A stretch of DNA of 64,000 bases, from positions 62,001-126,000 of the forward strand of contig JAQFVV010013330.1 in the NCBI GenBank assembly GCA_028023455.1. The letters are read 5' to 3'. The position numbers and the translations under genes are program-made. This stretch comes from Epiperipatus broadwayi (Eukaryota; Onychophora; Udeonychophora; Euonychophora; Peripatidae). Under the pieces are notes generated by a model. That model was not told the DNA's origin. It saw only the letters and a program-made list of their open reading frames with translations, and did no database searches. This document shows, in pieces, positions 48,370 to 59,999 of the stretch; within the stretch, counting starts at the first letter, position 1; each line of letters opens with the position of its first letter.

Positions 48370-48615
48370 AAATATCTTACTAAAAAGTAGAAAAATAACA
48401 AAGTAATCCGCTTCTTGATTAATTTGCCATTCTTGGAAAATATCAGAGATCTTAAGAATCTAGACTTGTAAAACAATTGGAAATTGCAGGAATATTGTTA
48501 TTTCATAAAAGCATTTGAGGCCTTTTTGATTTTTATGATTTATTTGATATTTTCCAAGAATAGCAAATTAACTGAGAATAGATTACTTTGTTATTTTTCT
48601 CCTTTTTAATCAGCT
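48370..48615. repeat. imperfect inverted repeat
   Basis: GAAAAATAACAAAGTAATC to TTGGAAAATATC (48385-48445) is mirrored at 48550-48605. The spacer of about 100 bp is AT-rich. The arms contain insertions and several changes, so it is older than the palindrome at 42.4 kb. Confidence 0.6.
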
Positions 48616-48894
48616 ATTTACATAAAAGCATTACTTTAAAAAAAAAATTTCACATAGTTTTTTTATTTTTTAATTATATTTACATATTATTTTAAAAAAT
48701 GGTTAAAACTATAAAAAAAATCTGACAAAAGTCATAATTTAATAAGACATGAAAATAAAAAAATACACCCTTTAATAAACGAATTCTAAATTTAAATGTG
48801 TGATTATCTACTATATAAAGGTATTTATGTATTGCCTTCTTAATTAATTAAGTATGAGTTAAATCATTATTATTAAAATATTTTACAAATATAA

Positions 48895-48985
48895 TATTTC
48901 CATTAGATCAGTTGTTAAGGAGTTTTCTTGGGAAACAAGCATAAGGATGTGAGTTTGAGTTCTAAACAGGAATTGATTTTTTTTC
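48895..48985 (+). repeat. tRNA-like SINE fragment
   Basis: TCAGTTGTTAAGGAG resembles an A box, and GTGAGTTTGAGTTCTAA a B box about 40 bp later, followed by a T-rich run. Decayed; no clear duplication. Confidence 0.4.
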
Positions 48986-50284
48986 CATTGTTATAAATTC
49001 AAAAATATAGACACACTAACCGAAACATAGACAAGGCAAGTTAATATAAAAGCATTTAATAAATGACAGCAATAGAATACATGACAACTATATATGTTAA
49101 TTGTGTCATGATGAGCAATGATTTTGACAAGTATGATTGGTCTGCATTCATAATTCATTGGATTTTGCTTGTACTAAATAAAAAGTGATATATTTTATAA
49201 ATAGCAGTAATTGAATATCATACTATTTGAACTTGCAATAATTATAGTCTATCTATATTATAAAAATGTTTAGAAAATTACAATTTATGAGTGGGAACAG
49301 AAGTAGTAAAATTATTTTTAGTTGGTCTAATTAGAAGAGATATTGGGAAAATTACTTAAAGCAGATATTAAAATATGTAAAAAAAAATTAAATGGGCATC
49401 TCATTGTATATAAAACAAAACTTTAGATGAATATAAAATATGTTAAAGATTATGATAGAAAATCACATAGTAAAATTTAAAATATTTATACTAACAAATA
49501 AAGTAAATTATTATTTAAATTTAGATCAAGAAATTAAATAAACATATTAGAAAATGGAGAAAAGATTTAAATTTTTCACATGATTGTTATAGGTGTGAGG
49601 CGAAAAATGATGAAATTGTAGAATATATATATAATGTTTTTTTTAGGATGAATGAAAAATAAATTAGGAATAAGATAGTGGAGGATAGGAAGATGATTCT
49701 TGCAAAATAGGATAGAAAATGAACAAAAATTAAATGATAAAGATTTTGTGAATATACAATATATGTAAATTAATAGTATTTAACACATTATGACAAAGAA
49801 GTTATAGAACCTCACATCCTAACAGTTGAAGTTAAAAATAATTAAAGCAGTCATATGATGATAAAATTAACATACAACAAATGTATTTTAACGTAATAAA
49901 TAATTTATTAAAATAATTGTAGATACTAATTATATATTTATATCTCTTTAAAAAAATACAAAAGATGAAATAATATAAAAGAAAAAAGGATTGAGTCGTG
50001 ATTAGAAACAGAAGTAAATGGATTTGTAAAAAAGGGGTGTGTGAGGGAGGAGGGGGATATATATCTTAAAAAGTATAAAATGGTTTTGGATATATTAAAT
50101 ATATGTGTGTGTATGCAATAATCAATAAAGCAAGTCATATATAAGAATGTTCTAGGGAGAGATTTTAAATGTTTTCTCTTACCACACATATTAATTAAGA
50201 GCTTGTTTGAACTATTAGTATGCTCTCTATATTATATATGTGGGTATATATATATATATATTTTAAAACATGAAACAGATACTT

Positions 50285-50700
50285 AAAACAATATCAATAA
50301 CAATCTTAATATGTAGTCAAGGCAACATGCTTTTTACAATAAAGGTAGATGCCCACCTTTATCTGTGGTCCAATATGTTTTTATAGACACTAAAGATTTC
50401 AACTTGATTAAAGAGGGAGGTTATTAATTTAAAAAAGTTTAAATAAACCTTATTAAACAGGCAAATATAACCTGTTTTAAAAATGGATTAAAAATAACCA
50501 ATTATAACTTTGAAATTTCACTGAAACTATGTATTACTTAGATAATAACTCTAATAATTTTCAAGTCAGCACTTAAACAATATCACTAACAATCTCATTC
50601 TGTAATCAAAGCAAAATTCCTTACAATAAAGATGGTTACCACCTTTATTTATGGTACAATATGTTTATATAGACACTAAAGATTGTGAAGATATGTACAT
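50285..50700 (+). repeat. direct repeat pair of a dispersed family
   Basis: A segment starting near CAATATCAATAACAATC and running through CAAGGCAA, ACAATAAAG, CACCTTTAT and TATAGACACTAAAGATT occurs at about 50290-50400 and 50576-50690, about 286 bp apart. A third, shorter match is at 30.7 kb. The function is unknown. Confidence 0.65.
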
Positions 50701-51254
50701 TAAAAACAATAGCAAAGTGATGATTAAATTTAAAATATCAAATTACTTATTAGATTAATATAATAAATTTATATGCAATTAATACATTGTTAATTTTATT
50801 TCTGAAATCAGCAAATACAATAAAAGGATTAGGAGGAAATAAAAAAGCATTTAAAATATACGATACATTCATTATCTTTATAAATAATAATAATTTTGTA
50901 GCCAATGCTATAAATAATATAATTAATAAAAATTGGCTTTTGCATCAAATTTTGTAAATTACATTCTTTCCATGGTTATACAGTGCAACTACAACAAGAA
51001 TAGAAACTATTAAAAAATATTTTGAAAGCAAATACTATATATATAATGAATTTGTACCCAAACTTTTGATACAAAATTAAATGCATGACTGTTTATGTAT
51101 GGTTAATTATAATTTGGTGGCAATATAGATATATCATTAAGAAGATACCCAATCTCTGAGATAGATAACATTTAGTCATTATTTATACTACTTTTTTGAT
51201 GTTTTAGTATTGATTTATAAATGATTGTGGTAAATGTTACATTTCTTTATTTAA

Positions 51255-51472
51255 AACAGGCACAATTCTCCATACAGTAGTGCCACTCAGTGCAATGCAG
51301 AGTAATCAGTGGAAGCTAGAAGGCTTGTGCATGTGCATAAGGATTTTATGCACAAGCCTTCTGGCATCCATTGATTACTCTGCATTGCACTGAGTGGCAC
51401 TACTGTAGGGAGAGTTGTGCCTGTTTTAATAACAGTTATGAGCAAGCATAAGAAATGGTGATCATGTGATGA
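51255..51472. repeat. palindromic, truncated hammerhead-family repeat
   Basis: The sequence opens AAAACAGGCACAATTCTCC and closes with the inverse. The arms (about 51258-51340 and 51348-51428) meet at GTGCATAAG. Both arms come from one end of the 466-bp family up to TTTTATGCACAAGCC. The ribozyme region has been lost. The shared 45-bp end (GAGCAAGCATAAGAAATGG) follows to 51472. Confidence 0.8.
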
Positions 51473-54400
51473 TTTCTTTATTTGTTTTGAAAAATTGAAA
51501 TAAATTTTTTAATTATTTTTAATCCAATAAATTTATAAAAAAAAACATGACATCTATGTAATTTATATTTATACTTAAATCTATTTAGATTTTATTTTCT
51601 AGGTTGTGTGCATGTTTATCAAATAGATAATATCTTTAAATATATATTAAAGCTGTTTAAAGTTGCTACAATATCCTGTGTGATTTAACACAATAATAAA
51701 TGGATTAGAGAGTTAGATTTTTGGATTGAAGCTCAATTTGATACTTTGTGATGCTTAAATTGTCATATGACTTTCCTAGCAAGTGATTATTTGATTTTTT
51801 TTTTTTTATACATCAAGAGTTGTATCATATTTATGAGATAACCATAACACAAAAATTAAGATTCGGTTGTGAAACTTTACTTTGCTCAACTATAAGTAAT
51901 TAATCATTGCATCAAATTGAAATAATAATATGAAAAGCTATTTTATATAGAGAGGACTATTATATTTGATTATTAAATGGAAAAAAAAATTGTACTTAAT
52001 ACAGGGTAAATTGTTAATGCTATTCTGTTAAATTGGTTAATTAATTTATTTCAAACTAATTGAAATGTACATCTATTATTAATGTACATATGTATGTTTA
52101 ATAACGTATATAAATATTCAAACAACCATTTAAAACATTAATAATATTTCAATCTAGATATATTTCTCTGAGCAATGTTTAAGGAAATATTGGACATGAA
52201 ATTAGAAATAATTTTATCTTGTGAAGATTACTGAAAAGCTTATAGTAATTAATCTAATAATTTATAGATGTTTATTTTAAAATGAACTTTTTATTTTATA
52301 TTAAGACATATCTCTGCAATGTTTTTCTTTTATGTGTGCACACACACATATATAAATTTATGTATATATAAGAATTTTGAAAATTAGAATAAAATTAGTT
52401 GTGTTTGTACACATATATAATCATTTTCAATAATAATATATCAAGGACATGTAATATTCTTTTCTATAATATATATCCAAGCACATCAATAAATTTTGAA
52501 AGAAAATTTTTAATATTAAATATTATTTCTTAATATAAATATTCCAACTTTTAAAGGAAATTAATAATCTAAAAGCAGATTAGTAGCTAATTTACATTTT
52601 TATCACCTAAGAATTCAAATAACCATATAGTATTTTATTAATTCATAATATTTAATTTTTTTTAAAATTCAAATAGGAGTGAAAACTAAAAAATTAAACA
52701 TAGATGCTTGAATAAAAAGATGATAGTGTATCTATAAATAACTCTTAGATACATATAAATGAACATGCTTTCATTATTCTTGCCTTAATTATTTTAAAGA
52801 ATTAAGATATTGAAAATATAGCTATGTTTTTTAGAATAGAAATATAACTTTCTTCTTTTTTGACATAGCTTGATCAACTCACGCGCAGTTTATATTAGCG
52901 TGTAAGAGGCTAAGCAAAACGGAAAACGTTACAATATATTTAGCTAGATTCAGAAATAATACATCTAGAAGCATTCAAATATGAAGCATATTTATGCTTC
53001 ATATATATTTGTATATTTTTTAGCATCTAGAGAGAAAAAAAAGTGAAGCTGCATTGATTTACTCTGCAGTGAACTAGTATGCCTGATGATAAACAATTTA
53101 TGCATGTCTACATATATTTATAGTAAAAATTGTTCATTTAATTTTGTATGCTGTTTAATTTAAATTTTATTTATTATTATTTGTTTTATCATATTTATAT
53201 AAAATAATTTTTTAGTGGGCTAATATTTATTTATTCCCTTAAATTGCTATTCAGATAAATAGTTTAGATTGAAGTATTTATTCTTTTATTTGTTTACTTG
53301 AATTTTTTTATATGTATATTTGTAAGTGTAAAAGTAATTAATATAGTAATTATGAATAAATTTTTAAAAAATTAAATTGAATCAATTTTATTATATTTTT
53401 TCCATATGTTTAATGATATTGTTTTTTAATCAATATTTATCATCTAAATTATATTGCTTCAAGATTTATAAAATAATTAAAATTTATATATTTTTTTTAA
53501 AAAGACACTAATATTGCATGTAGAACTGTAATAAACAAAAAATATTACTTAATTTTTATTTATGTTAGCACTTACACATTATTGCTTTATGATGATCCTG
53601 TAATTGTTTAGCATAATTATTTATGAAAAATGCCACATTCAAATGTAATGGAATTATGACATATTTTTTTTTTACATTGATAATGTATATTAAGATTAGA
53701 AAATTAACATAATTTTCCAATTATTAATTGTATTGGCTTCTTTGGAAACAGTTTAAATGAATGAACATTTCTCATGTACCTTTCAATTTCAACAATTAAA
53801 AAATCTAATATGAAAGTAGAATTTTAACATAATGTATTATAAACTAAAAACCTTTATTATTATCATCATCATTATTATTATTGATAAACAATAATGCTTT
53901 AAAATATGGAAGGGCAGGGAAGGATCTATACAAAAATTATGTTTTCTGCTGAAGTCATATTAAGATGTCAAGACAGTATGGTATTGTTGGTTGATTAATA
54001 CTTTTATTACAATTTATTCTAGAATTCTAGGGCTTAAATTATGACATGTGAAAACATGTTTTTGTAATATTTTTTTATTTTTTTGCTATTTTGGATAGGT
54101 AGAAGAAAAAATGAATGTGTAAATGTTTCATCATATTTAATGATATATCTCAAGTTAGAATTAGTAATAAATGTTTGTTATTGATATTTACAGAAGTCAA
54201 AAGATTCATTAGAGTAATTCATAATTTTAGTAAGACAAATTTCACTTTTGGAATTCATATTTTTCAAATTCCTCACTTGCTATAAATTGTCTTATTCATT
54301 ACTCAGCCATTTAACTATTGAAAAACATTAATCTGCATGGTTTGGCTTAGTAATGAGAGGGGTGGGTTCAAGAATTATAGATTTCTGCACAGATTTCCAG

Positions 54401-57290
54401 CTGAAGAAAGAAAGAAAAAATAAGTTTCATAAACTGAATGGAACTATTGTGCTCAATCTGTTAGGATTATTTTTTTTTAATGAAAATATTAATCATTTTA
54501 ATCACAGTATTTAATAAGTTAAGAATAGTCTTCATACTAGTTCTTCATCATAAATTTATTGATTTTTATGAAACTTTATAAGTTTTAAGGATTTTTTTTT
54601 TTTTTTAAATTTCTGGATATAATTTTGCTGTCTTCTGACCTTTTGAACAATTTTTTTTTTTTTACTAATTTTCAAAACTATTTGAATCCTCTAAAAAAGT
54701 TTGAATGATGGCAAAACTAGAGAGGGAGAAATAGATGTGCAATTTGTTGATGCTTTATTAGTATTAACACTATAGAATTTTTCTTAAGATCTGTTCCTTT
54801 TATTAAATTTGTATGTGCTTATATTTTTAAAATTCAAGGGCTGAAATATAAAACAAATATGATCTTTATTAAAAAATATGATATAGGTTTTAGTATGAAA
54901 TATGATTTAAAATAGTTGTTTCACTTTTAAAGAAAATTCCAAAAACCATTATTACATCCATATAAAATTATGGAATTAATTTAAAAATAAAATTAAATAT
55001 TAATAATATTGTTTTGAATCTACAATAGTGGATTGTAAAACTTTTATTTTACTATTATTTTTAAAGAATTGAAAAAAAAAAGATTTTAATTATTATCATG
55101 TATGTGAAGTAATATAAGTATGGCTAATATGAAGTGCCAGATTAACCACATAAGAGAAAATACTTTGTTTTATTAGAAATTGAATATTCTTCGCATAAAG
55201 CAGTATTTGTGTTAAGATTTTTCATGTTTAATTAGGTCCCATCTGCATTTTTATATTTAAGCTTTACGATATATAACAATTTTTTTTTTTTAAAAAAAGC
55301 ATTCTTAAACATTTGGTTTTAATAAAGGAATTGTCTTTATATAATTATTCTATTTAGCTACAAGATAATCTTAAATTTATTCAATATTTGAAAAATATTA
55401 AAAATCAATTATAGTATGAGTGGATTTATTTATTTCTAAATCAGAATTATTATCCAAACTTTTTTATAAATTCAAAGCTTTTTTTTTTTTTTTTAGAAAA
55501 ACAACTTTATGATTTATTCATATATTGAGGAAAATATGTTAAAAATCTGACTTCAACATTTATTGAACATATGAAAATGAGATATACACAAAAATAGAAA
55601 AAAAAATTAAAAAATATTATTAATGAGATTTTTGACATTGTGCTAATTTATTATTTTTAATCAGAAATTGCAAGAAAAAAAAGATAATCATAAATATTAA
55701 GATATTCATTCAACTATTAAAGAATTTTTAATTTAATATTTATATTTGCAAATATTGATTCATTAAATACTTAAAACTAAGTAAGACATTTTACATGCAA
55801 TATTTCTGTCATAATTTGATCAGGGAAAATGAAAGATCTACCAAAAAAGTACATCAAGATAACAAATAAATCGTAATCCATTGTCAAATGATTGTTATAG
55901 TTAGATCTCTTAATTGAATATCTGAGATTTAAAAAAGTGTTTTCTTCATTTCATTTTTGTGGGGTTTTTTTTTAATCAATCTTTTTTTTTCTTTTAAATA
56001 ACTCCTGAATTTATTTTTTTAAATAAATTGGATGAAATTAGTAAGAAGAACCTTTTATGGCAGCTAATTAACTTGTCCTTCCATTGGAGTTTTATGTAAG
56101 TTCATAGAGAATGTTCATTGTTTGAAGAGGAGATATATTTAAATGTATAATTTAATTGCTACTGCTTGAAAGTTGCTGAAAATATATTTATGTAGATTGC
56201 AATTTGTATTAATAAAAATAATGTTGAAAAAATAATAAAACAAGTTTGTATACTGTGAATCATTGGTGTGAGCTTTTTGTTAATATTTGTCTCATGTATG
56301 TACATTGTAAATGATTTAAAATTCTTAAGTAATCATCAAAACTAATTATAATATAAAATAAATTAACAAAAAAAAAAAAGTCATACTTTTATGAATAGAT
56401 TAGTCTTATTCAAAGTTCCAAAGAAAGAGAAAGTAGTGGCAGTAATCCATAATGAGATGTGCCTGTTTCCATTCATTGAAACTTTGGAAAAGATCTATTT
56501 ACTAGCTTAATTATTTCTATAATTAGTTTTTTTAAGAGCTGAAACAACTTTTCTTTTAAAACATATTTCTTTTCAAATTCTTTAAAGAAACTTGGAAATG
56601 GTTTTTTTTATTTGTGCAATTGTACTAATATTGTAAACATTAGTAATAGCCTGGAAGATGATAAATCATCTACAAAACTCAAAGATGGTGATTTAAATTT
56701 GCACCTATTAAAAATTTATAGAGATTTTATATGTGGAATTCTAAGCTATTGACCAGTAACTCCAAATGTATTGCAAACAGAATTCAGTTGGAATAAACAT
56801 ATAGTCAATCGTATACAGATTTTGAAAAAATATTCACTTGAATCTTTAATTCATTCATTTTAAAGTAAATTTTATTGATAATGCACAATAAAATATGATT
56901 TATAATAGTATTACATTAATAATAAATTACCTAGAGATTTTATATAAGTTATATAAATATGTGTTTATATAATTGATATAATCATATTTTGTGATAACAA
57001 CAATCTACAAAAGTTAAAATAATAAAAAAATGAAAAAAATCTCTAAAGCAGTTTGTGTCCCCAATTTTGCAAAATAATGAGAGAAGCTCAGTAATTAGCA
57101 GATGAAACAAGAACCTCATCTTTTAAGTTTATTTTTATTAATAGGAAAAAAAAAATTGGAGTTTGGGAAAAGTATTAAATATAAAATAGCATCATAGAAA
57201 TCACAGTTTGCACCATAAAAAAATATGTGTTCTTGCTCTCGGTGGCATGATACATTGAGAATTAAGTAGAGAGAATCATATAATGCTGTA
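51473..57290. other. long AT-rich intergenic stretch
   Basis: No protein similarity in any frame. Small features are a less AT-rich patch with GCGCAG near 52880 and a short perfect hairpin GAAGCATA/TATGCTTC at about 52984-53000. A possible decayed tRNA-like fragment (GGCTTAGTAATGAG, then GGGTTCAAGAATT) lies at 54345-54385, before GAAAGAAAGAAAAAAT. Long A and T runs recur. Confidence 0.4.
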
Positions 57291-57299
57291 TTTATATAT

Positions 57300-58440
57300 T
57301 GGACTATTTCCATCATCTAATGTAAGTATTGAATGTCTTTAAAAAAGTAACTTTATTTAAATATTCCAAATATATTTAACTGTTAGTAGTAGATCACAAA
57401 CAATGTTTCAAAAGGTATTATTCTCCCCTCTTCTTCAGGTGTTGCTGGCCTGACCAGTGACAGTACTAGCATGAGAATTGAATGTGTACTATTAGATTCT
57501 TGAATATTGAATTCAAAAGTAACACTAACCAACAACCACCCTACCAAAGGCAACAGTCAGTAGGAATTTCATATACTTATCTATGAGGTACCTCCTGATT
57601 TCTCCACATTTTCCTAAAAGTGAAGTTGATTAGTGGTTTCCATACATTATGTAGAGTCACTGTAGGTTGACTTATGGGGTTGTTTGCCATTGTCATGTGA
57701 GCAGTTTCTTTAAATTTTCTTCTTTGCATCTTCTCTATCCAATATTTTTGTATTTTCCCAATTGAACATATGTTCACTGGTACATAGATAGTTCACTACT
57801 TTAGACACATCTGTTTTCTCTCTTCTAATTATCAGTTTGTGTTCTTGAAAACACTTTGCAATGGGATGATGAATCTCACCAAAATATGTTCATCAACATT
57901 CACATGGTATTTCATAGAAGCAGATTATGTATGTACTAGTGAACATATATGTTCAATTGGTAAAATACAAAAGTATTGAATAGTGAAGATACAAAGAAAA
58001 TTTAAATAAGCTGTTCACATGACAATGGTGAACAACCCCATGACTACCTAATGTATGGAAACCATTAATCAACTTTGCTCTTAGGAAAAAGTGGAGAAAT
58101 CAGGAGGAAACTCATAGATAAGTATATGAAATTTCTGACTGTTACCTTTGGCAGGATGGCTGTTGGTTAAAGCATTACCTTAAAATTCAATATTCAAGAA
58201 TCTAAATTCAAGAATCTAAGAGTCCAGGTTCGATTCCCATGGTAGTATTGTCATTGGTCAGGCCAGAAACACCTGAAGAAAAGGGGTGCATAATAATACA
58301 TCTCAAAATGTGCAGAAACTAACCTATATGCTATTACTAACAGTTGAATGTATTCGGAATATTTAAATAAAGTTAAATTTTTCTAAAGACATTCAATACT
58401 TATTATATGATGGAAAAAGTCCAATATATAAATGCAAACC
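57300..58440. mobile_element. palindromic Penelope-like fragment (GIY-YIG domain end) with tRNA-like tail
   Basis: The arms 57300-57790 and 57930-58440 are imperfect inverse copies. On the minus strand, from 57890 downward, the translation across frames shows VFSRTQTDN, SEHMFNWENTKILDRED and FKETAHMTMANNPISQP, then VWKPLIN. This matches the second half of the GIY-YIG endonuclease domain and tail of Penelope-like elements. The right arm keeps only the NVWKPLIN part on the + strand. Both arms then carry a tRNA-like stretch (GATGGCTGTTGGTTAAAGC, then GGTTCGATTCCC at about 58229-58240 on +). A block with CCTGAAGAA and later GAAAC follows. The copy is dead, with stops in all frames. Confidence 0.75.
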
Positions 58441-59800
58441 TTCAGGAAATCATAGTGCTATTTCATCTACAAATAAAATTATTATATTAATTCATTTCAG
58501 AAAGCTGCTTAGACTTAAGATAAATAAAGAAGTGTGCATTTTTGTATACACACACACATATATAATTTACAACAAAAAAAAATTTATATTACACATTTAA
58601 TCAATACAAATCTAAAAAAATAATGGAAAATTAAAAATACTGTCATAATTAGTACTAATACTTTTGGAATTATTGTAAATTAATATCTTATTCAATTTAA
58701 AAGAAAATTATATTGGAAGTATTTCTAGGAGACAACATGGGTAGGGTTTTTTTCTCAATAAACTATGGAATCAAAGGATAAATAATGAAATTTTGAATAT
58801 AAAATATTAAATAAATTGTTGAATATAAGGCAAATATAGTTTCACCTATATTTTCAATAGTATATTTAAACATAATCGTTCACTTTAGGCTTTATTATTG
58901 GGCATCAGGTCTATACTGTTGTATGGATGTCAAACTGACAATATAACATCAAATTAATTGGTGGGTGTATATTTGCTGTAAAGAATATCTTCCCAGTTTT
59001 CAAAGTTCTTGGTGATGAGCAAATCAGAATCTTTTTTCACGTATTATTTTTATTAAGATATGTTCACTAAAAAAATTTTTTTTTTTTTTGTAAATCATAT
59101 AAAAGTTATTTCCTCTTTGAGAAAGGTTATTAAATGTCCCAGAAATTTAAGAACTCTTAATTCTTTGCATAATTAGTTACAAATCTATGGTAATCACTTA
59201 AACGTAATTATAATAAACATTGCACAAATTAATATTAAGAAATACAGAATCCTTAATTATTTTAATTAAATCCTGCTTGTTTTATCTTAACATAATCACA
59301 TTTTTTCCTCTCTTATGTATTTAAAAATTCTGAATTGTAGGAAAGATAAATACTAATGAATACCAATCTATGAGCATGATAAATCCAATTTATCACATAA
59401 AGGCCTTGGTTTGAGCTCAAGTTATTTCAGGTTTTGATTCAACAACATAAGTTTAAAAATAAGTATATTTTACAAACTAAAAATATAAAAATTTTGAATT
59501 GAAAAACCATTACAATACCTATATCAGTTAAATAATATACAAGGAACCAAAAATAATAATAAAAGATAAAATACTGGTGCAAAATATACATAACTGTAGG
59601 AGTAATACAAAATGATATTCAATTTTTGTCAAAGAGCATGTAGGAAATTTTATTTTCACCCAATCTGAAAACATTTCACACAAAAAAATCCATAACATTG
59701 AAGCATAAGAGTTAATTTATATTGTGTAATATACTTAAAAATTAAACATATTGATTAAAAACAAATATAATTGATCACACAGTGATAGGCAAAGCATAAA
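58441..59800. other. AT-rich intergenic sequence
   Basis: A CA/TA run lies at about 58550-58562. A weak tRNA-like fragment (GGTTTGAGCTC) lies near 59408. Nothing else is recognised. Confidence 0.4.
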
Positions 59801-59817
59801 CAAGTATATATATAATC

Positions 59818-59916
59818 TATCCACTTCAAACACTTTTTAGCAAAAAAAAATTTATTGTATATGCAATAAAAATTTTTTTGCTAAAAAGTGTTAAAGTGAT
59901 GTGGATAAATTGTATT
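59818..59916. repeat. inverted repeat, about 42-bp arms
   Basis: ATCCACTTCAAACACTTTTT is mirrored by AAAAAGTGTTAAAGTGATGT around a centre of TATATGCA. It lies just beyond the apparent 3' end of the minus-strand LINE and could be a cruciform-forming site or a small hairpin element. Confidence 0.75.
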
Positions 59917-59999
59917 TATAAAAAAATTGAATAGAGTGAAGACCTAATCCATTTTACAGAGATGGAGACTACTTTTCTGCACCATAGTAGCTTGCTACA

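Noticed and set aside
49938-50189. 83-codon minus-strand ORF, and a second solo LTR suggested by GGAGGGGGATATATA
   Set aside because: Only the purine-rich plus TATA patch resembles the LTR at 37 kb; the rest does not align, and the ORF has no domain.
57300-57470. Complete hammerhead ribozyme in the Penelope-like palindrome
   Set aside because: CTGAAGA, a pairable stem II and GAAAC are present, but I could not find a stem I return strand or cleavage triplet that fits, so it is left as a possibility in a finding only.
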